Shown: positions 17,332 to 26,042 of the stretch, piece by piece
Numbering within the stretch: the first letter of the stretch is position 1
Layout of the letters: each line of letters starts with the position of its first letter
Source of the DNA: Aerococcus christensenii
Lineage (GTDB): Bacteria; Bacillota; Bacilli; Lactobacillales; Aerococcaceae
Direction: 5' to 3'
Assembly: GCF_001543105.1 (NCBI RefSeq)
Contig: NZ_CP014159.1
Span: 248,001-312,000 of the forward strand
Length of the DNA stretch: 64,000 bases
Made by a program: the position numbers and the translations under genes
The notes under the pieces: generated by a model
Seen by the model: the letters and a program-made list of their open reading frames with translations, nothing else
The model's database searches: none
What the model was told of the DNA's origin: nothing

Positions 17332-18047
17332 TAAAGATTCCTCCTTTTCCCTCTTAAATGACGCATTCTTCGTTTTTCAAGCCAATAGCCCAGATAAGAA
17401 CTCACCAAAGTACACAACATAATATTCACACCTGTAGGTAAAAAAGGCGCTAAAGCAAGTGCGAGAAGTCCAGATAAGCCTGCAATCATCACTATTAATC
17501 GAGTTTTCAATTGAGGGATCAATAGGCCAATAAACATAGCTGTCAGCACGTAGTTCATCACCGCTTCTGGACCTGCGATAATGCCTCCTAAAAGAGCTCC
17601 TACAATTGTAGACACGCACCAAGTCGTGTAAGTCAAACACGCTACCCACAAACCGTTGTCCACACTCCGCTGGCCTTCTCCTTTTTCTGCTTTCTCAAAT
17701 TGAAACATATTCATCGCATAAGACTCATCCGTTGTACATTGACATAGAAGCAGTGTTTTGAAGAGTGGGGCTTCTTTCAAATATTTAGCAAGAGAGGAAG
17801 TAAATAACATCTGCCTAGAATTCAAAAGAATAATCATTAACAGGATATCCATAAAACTCGCCTCATTCATTAACAAAGCAGCCGTAGCAAATTGTGAAGA
17901 GCCTCCAAAGACTAACATACTCATTAAGCCGATCTGAAGAACAGATAAGCCTGCCTGTTTCAATAAAAGGCCAGCAGCTAGTCCTAAAGGAACATAACCT
18001 ACCATAATCGGTAAAGCTTCGCGAATACCTTCTTTATATCCTGTCAT
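17331..18047 (-). CDS. azlC: AzlC-family branched-chain amino acid permease
   Basis: A 238-residue membrane protein with the AzlC pattern: EALPIMVGYVPLGLAAGLLLKQAGLS near the start, MLVFGGSSQFATAALL, and NSRQMLFTSSLAKYL. It forms the exporter with AzlD. I chose the ATG at 18047 (GAAAGGACGG six nt upstream) rather than the TTG at 18068. Substrate is inferred from the family; no regulator gene of the Lrp type lies next to it. Confidence 0.88.
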   Translation of the reverse strand: MTGYKEGIREALPIMVGYVPLGLAAGLLLKQAGLSVLQIGLMSMLVFGGSSQFATAALLMNEASFMDILLMIILLNSRQMLFTSSLAKYLKEAPLFKTLLLCQCTTDESYAMNMFQFEKAEKGEGQRSVDNGLWVACLTYTTWCVSTIVGALLGGIIAGPEAVMNYVLTAMFIGLLIPQLKTRLIVMIAGLSGLLALALAPFLPTGVNIMLCTLVSSYLGYWLEKRRMRHLRGKRRNL

Positions 18048-18205
18048 CTGTTTCCGTCCTTTCTTCAAAATTAGCTACTCGAGTATAACAGATAATTCTC
18101 CTTTCAACAATCTGAAAAAATAAAAGCTTCTAGCCTTTCATTTATTTTTCTCAGCGTTCACTAACTATCTGTAAAAAAAGAAAATATTCCTTGATCCTCT
18201 TCAGC

Positions 18206-18240
18206 ATAAAAAATGTCCTATCCCAAAAGATAGAACATTC
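18206..18240 (-). terminator. Terminator of the double-ATPase ABC gene
   Basis: On the minus strand AATGTTCTATC pairs with GATAGGACATT around a TTTTGG loop, followed by TTTTTATG. It lies 24 nt after the stop codon. Confidence 0.75.
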
Positions 18241-18263
18241 ACTTTATCTCATATCGTTTGTTC

Positions 18264-19886
18264 TTACGTGTGGGGGCCTTGTTGCATCTCACGATCATAA
18301 TCCATAAACTTGGTAATAAAGGTATATGGATCCACCAAATCTAACCGCTTAGCAAATTTTGTCAAGCTACTCTCTCTTAGGCCTGCCTTCTTTAAGAATC
18401 TAGGAATGGTTACAATATCGATTGGCAAGGCATCTGCCACTAGCTTACCTTCTAGTAAAACCAAGGTTCGACGGGTGTATTCCAACATCACTTCAATATC
18501 GTGCGTCGTTAAAATGACAGCCACTTGATATTTTTTATTGAGGCGATAGAGGATCCGCATAATCTCTCTAAAATGCACAAAATCATAGCCCGCAGTAAGC
18601 TCTTCTACCACTAACAATTGAGGAGAGGGTAAAAGAGCTTGGGCAATTAACATCTTCTGTTTGGAAATTGCAGAAAGTCTCTCTAAAGGACAATCTTTAA
18701 AAATAAGAAGACCTGCCTTTTCTAAGGCCTGTTCGATGTCATCAGATTCCTTATCTCCATATTTTTCTGCGTATTTTTCCATGTAAGAATATACCGTGTC
18801 CCCTTTATCATATTCTAGGACACATTTGGAAACATACCCTACTTCTTTGGATAAGTCTTCTGTTGAAATTTCCCGACCTCTCCAATAAATATTTCCAGAT
18901 TCTGCCGGTAAACTTCCTGATAACAATTTAGCAAGTAGGGTCTTCCCAGATCCATTTTTCCCTACCATACTCACAAGATCTCCCTTATGGATCGTCAAAT
19001 TCAGGTGAAAGAGACCGCGTTGGTACTTCGAATTGACAAGAACGGAGACATCATCCAATTGAAGCAAAGGTTCTGTTGAAGCATCATAGCGAAAACGAGG
19101 AAGCATTGCCATCCAATTTTGAATAATCTGCCGCAATTGACGACCAAATAGCTGATCCACGTGACTAATGTTATAAACCTGATGAAGCGGATAACCTGCA
19201 TAGCGCATTGCGGTAATATACAAAGGTTCTCTAATCTCTAAAGCTGTCAAAATATTGGTCGTTAGCAATTTGTCCAGTGACCCATCATAAACAATTCGCC
19301 CTTCTGAAAAAACCAATACGCGATCAATTGGCCGAGTCATCATTTGTTCCAGCTGGTGTTCCGCAATAATAATGGTCGCATTCGTATGGACATGAAAGTC
19401 ATCAATAATATCTACAAAGATTTGTTGACGTTCTGGCGATAGGCGCTTCAAAGGTTCATCAAAAATATAAACATCTCGTCGTGCTTGAAGTTGGCGTGCC
19501 ATACGGAGAATTTCTTTTTCTCCTGAAGATAATTCTTGAATATCTTCAACACTGGCATGCTGATTCACAATGGAGTGCCACCGTTCAGCCACAGCTGTCC
19601 GTGAAAGCCAAGCATCCGTCACTTTTTTCTCTTCTAAAAGTTCTGTCTGCGGCGTATCCGCCTCTTCCCCTTCATCAAAGTGAATCACTTGTCCAGATAA
19701 ATCTCCCTCTTTAGGCAGTTGATCTTGCAAAACTTTTAAGAAGGTGGATTTTCCTGAACCATTCGCCCCTAATACCAAAATTTTATCGCCATGATAAAGC
19801 GTCACATTAACATCCAATAAAGCATTCTTCTCCGTATTCGGATAATAATACGAAACATGCTTTAATTGAATCCATGGTTTTGGCAC
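18264..19886 (-). CDS. ABC protein with two ATPase domains (ModF/PhrA-like)
   Basis: A 540-residue soluble protein with tandem ABC ATPase modules. The first (about 5-215) has GANGSGKST and signature ELSSGEKEIL. The second (about 265-480) has GKNGSGKT, but its signature is degenerate (LSAISKQKM) and its Walker B ends VVEEL. No permease is adjacent. I start it at GTG 19886 because AAGAGGAGGAG lies just before it and a TATAAT promoter lies between this GTG and the upstream ATG at 19979. It resembles ModF/PhrA-type ATPases of unclear role; a transporter or a nucleic-acid or ribosome function cannot be separated from sequence. Confidence 0.7.
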   Translation of the reverse strand: MPKPWIQLKHVSYYYPNTEKNALLDVNVTLYHGDKILVLGANGSGKSTFLKVLQDQLPKEGDLSGQVIHFDEGEEADTPQTELLEEKKVTDAWLSRTAVAERWHSIVNQHASVEDIQELSSGEKEILRMARQLQARRDVYIFDEPLKRLSPERQQIFVDIIDDFHVHTNATIIIAEHQLEQMMTRPIDRVLVFSEGRIVYDGSLDKLLTTNILTALEIREPLYITAMRYAGYPLHQVYNISHVDQLFGRQLRQIIQNWMAMLPRFRYDASTEPLLQLDDVSVLVNSKYQRGLFHLNLTIHKGDLVSMVGKNGSGKTLLAKLLSGSLPAESGNIYWRGREISTEDLSKEVGYVSKCVLEYDKGDTVYSYMEKYAEKYGDKESDDIEQALEKAGLLIFKDCPLERLSAISKQKMLIAQALLPSPQLLVVEELTAGYDFVHFREIMRILYRLNKKYQVAVILTTHDIEVMLEYTRRTLVLLEGKLVADALPIDIVTIPRFLKKAGLRESSLTKFAKRLDLVDPYTFITKFMDYDREMQQGPHT

Positions 19887-19926
19887 TGTCTCTCCTCCTC
19901 TTGTTCTCATCGTTTCTATTAGAATT

Positions 19927-19956
19927 ATTATATTACAAATTCTCTTAAAAAAGTAA
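19927..19956 (-). promoter_or_regulatory. Promoter of the double-ATPase ABC gene
   Basis: On the minus strand TTACTT (19951-19956), an 18-nt spacer and TATAAT (19927-19932) lie 41 nt upstream of the GTG start. This position rules out the upstream ATG as the real start. Confidence 0.65.
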
Positions 19957-20047
19957 TGTGAAATCCTAGTTTTTCGCATTATTTCAAAGAAATTGTATAT
20001 TTATTTTCTGGGCAAATTTTTCTACCTATTTTCATCTGTTCCAAAAT

Positions 20048-20120
20048 AAAAAGCAGCCATTATGTGGTGTTCTCCAAAGAGTCACACTTTTGGGGGACAT
20101 CTCATTAAAAACTGCTTTTT
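20048..20120 (+). repeat. 73-nt imperfect inverted repeat, best folded as plus-strand RNA
   Basis: An outer stem pairs AAAAAGCAG (20048-20056) with CTGCTTTTT (20112-20120). An inner 14-bp helix pairs 20066-20079 with 20088-20101 around AGTCACAC. The inner helix pairs fully only in plus-strand RNA, where four G-U pairs replace what would be mismatches on minus. It lies between murB and the ABC gene in an otherwise empty 331-nt gap. Function is unknown. Confidence 0.6.
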
Positions 20121-20129
20121 ATATTCAAA

Positions 20130-20205
20130 TTTTCCACAGATAAACTAAAGAGAGCACTAACTCTAAGCAAGATAGGCCTGAATTAGTGCTCCCAGCTTAT
20201 CCACA
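20130..20205 (+). promoter_or_regulatory. Two DnaA-box-like 9-mers
   Basis: TTTTCCACA (20130-20138) and the consensus TTATCCACA (20197-20205) occur 58 nt apart on the same strand, both in the gap downstream of murB. No other replication-origin features are present. Chance occurrence is possible. Confidence 0.3.
20140..20191 (-). terminator. Probable murB terminator
   Basis: On the minus strand GAGCACTAATTC (20180-20191) pairs with GAGTTAGTGCTC (20152-20163), including one G-T pair, 26 nt beyond the murB stop. The downstream stretch TCTTTAGTTTATC is only weakly T-rich, so termination strength is uncertain. Confidence 0.5.
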
Positions 20206-20217
20206 TCTTATCGTCTA

Positions 20218-21123
20218 TTAAGCCATGGCCCGTCCGATAATTCGAACCTCTGTTTCTAAATCCACATTATATTTTTCCTTGATGACAGATTGAACATGAT
20301 GAATCACGGCCAAATAATCAGCTGCCGTCGCATCATTAATGTTCACAATAAATCCTGCATGCTTTGTAGAGACTTGAGCGCCACCTATCGTAAAGCCTTG
20401 AAGTCCTGCTTCTTGAATCAATTGCCCTGTATAATGGCCTTTTGGTCGCTTAAAAACAGATCCACAGCTTGGTAAATCTAGGGGCTGTTTACTTTGTCTT
20501 AGAGCATTCAACTCTTCCATCTTTCCTCGAATAGCGGCCTGTTGTCCTTCTTCTAGGGTAAAGCTTGCTCGAACCACACTGTCTCCATTTTCTTGAACAA
20601 GAGAATGCCGATAAGAAAATTCTAACTCTTCATTGGTGTAGGTCTTTAAATTTCCTTCACGGGTTACCACCGTCACTTCTAGCGGAAGGTCTTTGATTTC
20701 TCCACCGTAAGCTCCCGCATTCATATAAATGGCACCCCCAACACTTCCTGGAATACCACAAGCGAATTCTAAACCCGTCAGCTTTGCCTCGCAAGCAGCC
20801 CGACTAACATCGACCAACTTCGCTCCTGCTTCTGCACTTAATAAGTGTCCCTGAACTTTTACTCTATTCAACTCTCTTAACATAAAAACAATGCCTTCAA
20901 TGCCTTTATCTGACACAATCACATTCGATGAATTCCCTAAGGTCATAAAAGGCAAATCCAATTGATTGGCCACACGAATCATTTCTTGTAATTCGTCAAT
21001 AGTATGTGGAAAGGCCAAAACATCTGCTGGCCCTCCAGTCTTTGTATAAGCATAATACTTTAAGGGTTCATTGGGTTTAATGTGTTTAGGATCAAAACGA
21101 TCCATAAAAGCTTTAATGGTCAT
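20218..21123 (-). CDS. murB: UDP-N-acetylenolpyruvoylglucosamine reductase
   Basis: Reduces UDP-GlcNAc-enolpyruvate to UDP-MurNAc in peptidoglycan synthesis, using NADPH and FAD. The 301-residue protein has the FAD-binding segments TLGNSSNVIVSD and GIPGSVGGAIYMNAGAYGGEI. It also has SFRYHS-type EFSYRHS and the catalytic-serine loop SCGSVFKRP. Length and the absence of the long insertion fit the Gram-positive type IIb MurB. AGTGAGGCGA precedes the ATG. It appears monocistronic. Confidence 0.95.
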   Translation of the reverse strand: MTIKAFMDRFDPKHIKPNEPLKYYAYTKTGGPADVLAFPHTIDELQEMIRVANQLDLPFMTLGNSSNVIVSDKGIEGIVFMLRELNRVKVQGHLLSAEAGAKLVDVSRAACEAKLTGLEFACGIPGSVGGAIYMNAGAYGGEIKDLPLEVTVVTREGNLKTYTNEELEFSYRHSLVQENGDSVVRASFTLEEGQQAAIRGKMEELNALRQSKQPLDLPSCGSVFKRPKGHYTGQLIQEAGLQGFTIGGAQVSTKHAGFIVNINDATAADYLAVIHHVQSVIKEKYNVDLETEVRIIGRAMA

Positions 21124-21322
21124 TTTATCGCCTCACTTTATTACAGATCAAAAGCTTGAATTTACTTTTGCCTGCTTAACTCTCGATTCTTTTACATTCA
21201 TCGGGAAAAGAATGCCTCTCTTATCATAGCATAAAACAAGATGAACTCTTCCGGAAAAAGAAAATTAAAAAAAAGAAATTTTTATGATAGACTGAAAATA
21301 ATATAAAAAGGGAGGAATTATT

Positions 21323-21571
21323 TTGCCTAAATCTAACCGTCAAGCCCTATTGATGACTGCTTTAACTTTTCTTTTTATGGGATATCAACTTCAAAAATCC
21401 TCAGAAAACTTACACCCCTTTACTCTTTGTATGGGGTTCTTAATTCCTTTAAATGGCTTGATTTTCGCTCTTAACGTCAAAAAAAGGAGCCTACGCGTGA
21501 TCCTAGCTCTCATTAACCTCGCTTTTCTCCTTATTATGAGTTTTGTTTCTATTCAAGTCTTTTTGCAATAA
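21323..21571 (+). CDS. Small hydrophobic membrane protein, unknown function
   Basis: An 82-residue protein I do not recognise. It starts at TTG with GGGAGGA 5 nt upstream and ends just before a strong terminator, so it is a real single-gene transcript on the plus strand. It shows about three hydrophobic segments: 8-22, 33-49 and 58-80. Between them lie short basic loops (KKRSLR), so the protein is probably embedded in the membrane. Its neighbours murB and the GNAT gene run the other way and give no clue to its job. Confidence 0.7.
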   Translation: MPKSNRQALLMTALTFLFMGYQLQKSSENLHPFTLCMGFLIPLNGLIFALNVKKRSLRVILALINLAFLLIMSFVSIQVFLQ

Positions 21572-21578
21572 CAAACAG

Positions 21579-21611
21579 CTTCCTCATCTTTTCCATGAGG
21601 AAGTTTTTTTA
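21579..21611 (+). terminator. Terminator of the small membrane-protein gene
   Basis: A 9-bp perfect stem, CTTCCTCAT (21579-21587) with ATGAGGAAG (21595-21603), is followed by T7. It may also act weakly on the opposite GNAT transcript, which ends at 21609. Confidence 0.88.
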
Positions 21612-22175
21612 AACTTCTTGATTTTCTTCGCTAGCTGTTTCTTGTTCTGAATTCTTTACTGGTAAATACATCAAGACCGTCTCTTGGAAAGTTCCATCGA
21701 CATACTGTCCTTCTGGCAAGCGCCCAATCTCCTTAAAATCATATTCCTTGTATAGCGAAAGGGCTCTAATATTCTCAACATTCACTTCTAGGCGAAGGCC
21801 ACGAAGAATAGGACTTTCTATTGCCCATTCCAACATATCTTCCATAAGCAATCGACTGAGTCCAAAGCCAAAATACCGCTGCAAAATACAAATTCCTAAT
21901 TCTCCAATATGTTCCGTTTTTGTCCCTTCAGGTGCCCCCACCGTAATGGCTCCAATGATCTCACCTTCTAAAATCGCCAATAAGACGCGATTATTTAAAG
22001 ATCCTTCAATCGCTTTCAAATAACGCTGCTCTTGTTCTTGATCGACTCCTAAGCCTTCAGGTCCAAAAGTTAAATAAGGCGTTTCTTGACCCACTTGCTT
22101 ATAAAAATCAAGCAAAGCCTTCGCATGCTTGGTCTTGGCTTCAACAAAAGTAATCTCAATTTGTTCTCTTTTCAT
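21609..22175 (-). CDS. GNAT-family N-acetyltransferase
   Basis: A 188-residue protein with the GNAT fold. The acceptor side holds VLLAILEGEIIGAITV, the acetyl-CoA loop region is GELGICILQRYFGFGLSRLLMEDMLEWA, and a late segment is LRLEVNVENIRALSLYKEYDFKEIGR. It begins immediately after the tsaE stop, so the two are probably cotranscribed. In other Firmicutes RimI follows TsaE/TsaB, but this protein resembles the general acetyltransferase group more than RimI. The substrate is unknown. Confidence 0.78.
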   Translation of the reverse strand: MKREQIEITFVEAKTKHAKALLDFYKQVGQETPYLTFGPEGLGVDQEQEQRYLKAIEGSLNNRVLLAILEGEIIGAITVGAPEGTKTEHIGELGICILQRYFGFGLSRLLMEDMLEWAIESPILRGLRLEVNVENIRALSLYKEYDFKEIGRLPEGQYVDGTFQETVLMYLPVKNSEQETASEENQEV

Positions 22176-22643
22176 CTATTTTGCCATGCCTCCTATTAAG
22201 CCCTCTACTAACTCTTCTCCACGTTTCCCTCGACCCGTTAAAGAAAGAATTCGTCCTTCAGGGCCTTGCTTCTCAATACTTATCCAAAGGTAGTCGCCTT
22301 CGAGGTCCTCTTTAATGTATTGTGGCCACTCAATAACACATACCCCGTCTCCTTCTAAATACTCTTCAATTCCTAAGCCTTCTGCTCCCGTCTGCTCTAA
22401 TCGATAAGCATCCATATGATAGAGTGGAAGATGCCCAGATTGATATTCTCTCATAATGGTAAAAGTAGGACTTTTAATATTGCCTTCAATCCCTAAAGCA
22501 CGTGCTAAGTAACGCGTAAAGGTGGTTTTCCCAGCACCTAGGTCTCCCTCTAAACAGATGACGTCCCCTGATTCAAGTAACTGTGCAAGCTGTTTAGCCG
22601 TCTTTTCAGTCTCTGATTCATTTTTCCAAGTGATCGTCTGCAA
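22176..22643 (-). CDS. tsaE: tRNA threonylcarbamoyladenosine biosynthesis ATPase TsaE
   Basis: TsaE is the ATPase that supports TsaB-TsaD in making t6A at position 37 of ANN-decoding tRNAs. The 155-residue protein has Walker A GDLGAGKTTFTR (about 34-45), the family signature SPTFTIMREY and a Walker B-like YHMDAYRL. A TTG start with GAAAGGAGG upstream is used. Length is standard. Confidence 0.93.
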   Translation of the reverse strand: MQTITWKNESETEKTAKQLAQLLESGDVICLEGDLGAGKTTFTRYLARALGIEGNIKSPTFTIMREYQSGHLPLYHMDAYRLEQTGAEGLGIEEYLEGDGVCVIEWPQYIKEDLEGDYLWISIEKQGPEGRILSLTGRGKRGEELVEGLIGGMAK

Positions 22644-22734
22644 ACTATTTCCTCCTTTCTTTTTTTACATTATAAACTAAGTTCTTCTGGCAAGCTAGTT
22701 TCTTCATTTAAAAGAAAATACTTTTAAAGAGAAC

Positions 22735-22762
22735 AAAAAAGCCGAGTTCTCAGAACTCGACT
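22735..22762 (-). terminator. hup terminator
   Basis: The perfect inverted repeat CGAGTTCT / AGAACTCG (22743-22750 with 22752-22759) is followed on the minus strand by GGC and T6. It lies 20 nt after the hup stop. Confidence 0.8.
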
Positions 22763-22781
22763 CGTTTTAAAGGATAATTCC

Positions 22782-23060
22782 TTAACCTTTAATACTGTCT
22801 TTTAAACCTTTACCAGCTTTGAATGCTGGAACTTTAGTTGCAGGAATTTGAATTTCTTCGCCTGTTTGTGGGTTACGTCCCTTACGAGCAGCACGTTCAC
22901 GTACTTCAAAGTTACCGAAACCAATAATTTGAACATTTTCCCCTTTAGCTAAGTAGGATTCAATAGAAGAAAAGACAGCGTCAATAACTGGTTGAACCAC
23001 TTTCTTTGCTTCACCTGTAGCTTCTGCTACGCTTTGTACTAAATCTGCTTTATTTGCCAT
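22782..23060 (-). CDS. hup: HU-type nucleoid protein
   Basis: A 92-residue HU protein that bends and compacts DNA as a homodimer. The family hallmarks are present: an N-terminal helical dimer region ([16 protein letters not shown]), [24 protein letters not shown] including the DNA-binding arm, and the [11 protein letters not shown] tail. GGAGGTG lies before the ATG. It is monocistronic, with its own promoter and terminator, downstream of der as in many Firmicutes. Confidence 0.96.
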   Translation of the reverse strand: MANKADLVQSVAEATGEAKKVVQPVIDAVFSSIESYLAKGENVQIIGFGNFEVRERAARKGRNPQTGEEIQIPATKVPAFKAGKGLKDSIKG

Positions 23061-23133
23061 GATTTCACCTCCACGAGTATTTTTAATTTATGTTGCCATA
23101 AATATGGAATTACCAACCGATAATTCTCTTATA

Positions 23134-23162
23134 AATATACCACAGAAACTCGACTATAACAA
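23134..23162 (-). promoter_or_regulatory. Promoter of hup
   Basis: On the minus strand TTGTTA (23157-23162), a 17-nt spacer and TATATT (23134-23139) lie 74 nt upstream of the hup start. Confidence 0.7.
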
Positions 23163-23199
23163 CATTTGTCCCTGATTTTAAGTGGCAAATATCTATATT

Positions 23200-24510
23200 C
23201 TATCGTCGATTTCTGGTAATAATCTTTATAGGAACCCCTGTAAATTCAAAGGCATCCCGAATCTGATTAGAAAGAAAACGTTCATAGGAAAAATGCATCA
23301 ACTCTTCGTCATTGACCATCACTACAAAAGTAGGCGGAGCAGTCGATACTTGGGTCATATAATATACCCTTAATTTCCGCCCTTTATCAGAAGGAGCAGG
23401 ATTAATGCGAATAGCTTCCGTAAGCACTTGATTCAATAAGGAAGAGGAAATACGACGATGAAAATTCTCATAAACCTTTTGAATAAAAGCAGGAAGTTGT
23501 GTCACTCGCTGTTTGGTCATAGCGGATACATACACAATCGGTGCATAGGATAAGAACTGAAATTCTGCTCGGATTTTCTGTTCAAACTCTGTCATGGTGT
23601 GGTTATCCTTAGTGAGTTTATCCCACTTATTCACCACAATAATAAGGCCTTTCCCCGCTTCATGCGCATATCCTGCAATCGTCTTGTCTTGGTCTCTAAT
23701 CCCTTCTTCAGCATTGAGCACCAGTAAAGTGACATCTGAACGATCGATCGCTCCCATAGACCGCATAACGCTATATTTTTCAGTGGCTTCGCTCACTTTA
23801 CCTTTTTTTCGGATTCCCGCTGTATCAATAATTCTAAACTGGGTATCTTCATAGGTAAAATACGTATCAATCGCATCCCGTGTAGTTCCCGGCACGTTCG
23901 ACACAATCACGCGATTTTCTCCCAGCATAGCATTCACTAAGGAAGATTTTCCAACATTTGGTCGGCCTATTAAAGCAAAAGAAATAACCTCTTCTTCCTC
24001 CTTACCCTCATCTTCCAAAGGAAAACGACGATAGATTTCTTCTAATAAATCTCCTAAGCCTAACCCATGAGCTCCAGAAATAGGATAAGGATCGCCTAAT
24101 CCTAACCGATAGAAATCATAAATTTCTGCTTGAAGGTCTGGATGATCTACTTTATTAACAGCAAGTAAAACCAGTTTCTTCGCCCGCTGTAAGAGATGCG
24201 CAATCATTTCATCAGTTTCTGTGACACCTTCTGTCACGCTTGCCATCATAATAATGACATCTGCTTCTTCCACCGCAATCTCTGCTTGCATCCGAATCTG
24301 CTCCACAAAGGGCTGATTATTAAATTCAATTCCCCCCGTATCAATCAAACGTAACTGCCGACCCAGCCATTGTCCCTTCGCATAAACTCTATCTCTCGTC
24401 ACGCCTGGAAGATCTTGAACAATACTGATTCTTTCGCCGGCTAATCGGTTAAATATCGTTGATTTTCCAACATTTGGACGACCCACAATCGCAATATTAA
24501 GTGGTAACAT
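23200..24510 (-). CDS. der: Ribosome biogenesis GTPase Der (EngA)
   Basis: Der acts in 50S subunit assembly and is essential. The 436-residue protein has two GTPase domains. The first has GRPNVGKST (about 10-18), [12 protein letters not shown] and NKVD; the second has [26 protein letters not shown] and NKWD. A C-terminal KH-like domain follows. I chose the ATG at 24510 ([10 protein letters not shown]) because AAAGGAGGGG lies just before it; the frame also opens further upstream without such a site. Confidence 0.96.
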   Translation of the reverse strand: MLPLNIAIVGRPNVGKSTIFNRLAGERISIVQDLPGVTRDRVYAKGQWLGRQLRLIDTGGIEFNNQPFVEQIRMQAEIAVEEADVIIMMASVTEGVTETDEMIAHLLQRAKKLVLLAVNKVDHPDLQAEIYDFYRLGLGDPYPISGAHGLGLGDLLEEIYRRFPLEDEGKEEEEVISFALIGRPNVGKSSLVNAMLGENRVIVSNVPGTTRDAIDTYFTYEDTQFRIIDTAGIRKKGKVSEATEKYSVMRSMGAIDRSDVTLLVLNAEEGIRDQDKTIAGYAHEAGKGLIIVVNKWDKLTKDNHTMTEFEQKIRAEFQFLSYAPIVYVSAMTKQRVTQLPAFIQKVYENFHRRISSSLLNQVLTEAIRINPAPSDKGRKLRVYYMTQVSTAPPTFVVMVNDEELMHFSYERFLSNQIRDAFEFTGVPIKIITRNRR

Positions 24511-24574
24511 CTTTTCCCCTCCTTTTTCTCTTTCTTCCACCTATTCTCATAAATTTCAAAATAAATCTCTTCAT

Positions 24575-24605
24575 AAAAACAAAGGCCGGATACTAGGATC
24601 CAGCC
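24575..24605 (-). terminator. rpsA terminator
   Basis: On the minus strand GGCTGGAT (24598-24605) pairs with ATCCGGCC (24584-24591) around CCTAGT, followed by TTTGTTTTT. It separates rpsA from der. Confidence 0.75.
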
Positions 24606-24627
24606 CTTTTTCGTCTAAAGAATTGAA

Positions 24628-25926
24628 TTAGTCTTCAGAGTCGTCAAAGTTAAAATCTTTTAATTTGTCGCCCAATAAGTCAGCGAATGAGAAGCTTGAT
24701 TCTTCTTCAGCAGCTGGTGATTGTGCTTTAGCTTGAGTGTTTTGAGCAGCTTTACGCCGTGGAGCTGGAGCAGCTTTACGTTCACGACGTGGAGCTTCAG
24801 CTTTTTCTTCTTGTTGTTCAGGAGCTTCTTCAAGTGCCTTCATAGATAAGGATAAACGATGATCTTCAGCGTTTACTTCAAGAACTTTAACTTGAACTTC
24901 TTGACCTTCTTTTAATTTATCAGATGGGTGGTTCACATGTTCATGTGAAATTTGGGAAATGTGAACTAAACCTTCAACACCTGGTAAGACTTCAACGAAA
25001 GCACCAAAATCTACTAAACGACGAACGACCCCTGTTAATTCAGTCCCCTTAGCTGCTGTTTCTTCAAGAGTTTCCCATGGACTTGGAGTAACAGCCTTCA
25101 TAGATAAGGAAATACGTCCGTGTTCTTCATCAATTCCAAGAATCTTCACTTGAACTTTTTGGCCAACTTCAAGAACGTCAGATGGATGGTTCACATGATG
25201 ATGAGCAATTTGAGAAATATGAACTAATCCGTCAATGTCACCTAAGTCAATGAAGGCACCAAAGTTAGCTAAACGAGCAACTGTTCCTTCAACCACTGCC
25301 CCTTCTTCAAATTGTTCTAATTTTTCTGTGCGTGCTTTTTCTTCTTGTTCTGCTGCAATTTCTTTATGAGATAAAATCAAACGGTTTTCAACTGGGTTGA
25401 TTTCTACAATACGTGCGTCTAATTCTTTCCCTTTGTAAGCAGAGAAGTCACGTACGAAGTAGTTTTCTACCATAGAAGCAGGAATAAATCCGCGAACTCC
25501 AGCGTCAACTACTAAACCGCCTTTTACAACTTTTGTAACGGGTACAGTAAGAACTTCTTTATTAACAGCTTTTTCTTCTAATTCTTTCCAAACTTTTTTT
25601 GCTTCTAAACGGCGATGGGAAAGTAAGAAAGTTCCATTTTCTTTGTCTTTGATTTGTTTTACTACAACAAGTTCAAGCTTGTCGCCAACGTTTGCTACTT
25701 CTGTAACATCTTCGACTTGTTTAGAAGTAAGTTCACGGAAAGGAACTACCCCTTCAACGCCAGCGCCTTCAATACCAACAACTAGTTGGTTGTTCTCGTC
25801 AATGGCTAATACTTCTCCTGTTACTGTATCACCAATCTTTACTTCTTTTGTTTCTGCAAGCATATCTTCCATAGAAGGCATGGTTTCTTCTACTTCACTT
25901 GCTTGGTTTTCAAACTCATTTGTCAT
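24628..25926 (-). CDS. rpsA: 30S ribosomal protein S1-like protein (four S1 domains)
   Basis: A 432-residue RNA-binding protein with four S1 modules at about 28-100, 115-185, 205-275 and 290-360. The last two share near-identical segments (GLVHISQI-HHVNHPSD and GLVHISQISHEHVNHPSD). The tail is low-complexity and rich in Ala, Arg and Pro (about 370-410), then acidic. Gram-positive S1 homologues are shorter than the six-domain E. coli protein and vary in ribosome association. Placement after cmk is conserved in Firmicutes. It has its own promoter and terminator. Confidence 0.92.
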   Translation of the reverse strand: MTNEFENQASEVEETMPSMEDMLAETKEVKIGDTVTGEVLAIDENNQLVVGIEGAGVEGVVPFRELTSKQVEDVTEVANVGDKLELVVVKQIKDKENGTFLLSHRRLEAKKVWKELEEKAVNKEVLTVPVTKVVKGGLVVDAGVRGFIPASMVENYFVRDFSAYKGKELDARIVEINPVENRLILSHKEIAAEQEEKARTEKLEQFEEGAVVEGTVARLANFGAFIDLGDIDGLVHISQIAHHHVNHPSDVLEVGQKVQVKILGIDEEHGRISLSMKAVTPSPWETLEETAAKGTELTGVVRRLVDFGAFVEVLPGVEGLVHISQISHEHVNHPSDKLKEGQEVQVKVLEVNAEDHRLSLSMKALEEAPEQQEEKAEAPRRERKAAPAPRRKAAQNTQAKAQSPAAEEESSFSFADLLGDKLKDFNFDDSED

Positions 25927-25990
25927 AAACTATAATCCTCTCCTGTAAAAAAGTACTAACCATCAACTTATTGTCAATGAATACCCCTCA

Positions 25991-26019
25991 ATTATAACAT
26001 GCTCTTTTAAATAAAACAA
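25991..26019 (-). promoter_or_regulatory. Promoter of rpsA
   Basis: On the minus strand TTGTTT (26014-26019), a 17-nt spacer and TATAAT (25991-25996) lie between cmk and rpsA, 65 nt upstream of the rpsA ATG. Confidence 0.75.
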
Positions 26020-26042
26020 ATTTCTTCGTTGATTTTTAAATA

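Noticed and set aside
18264..19979. Start of the double-ATPase ABC gene at the ATG at 19979
   Set aside because: It lies upstream of a TATAAT promoter and lacks a ribosome site; the GTG at 19886 has one.
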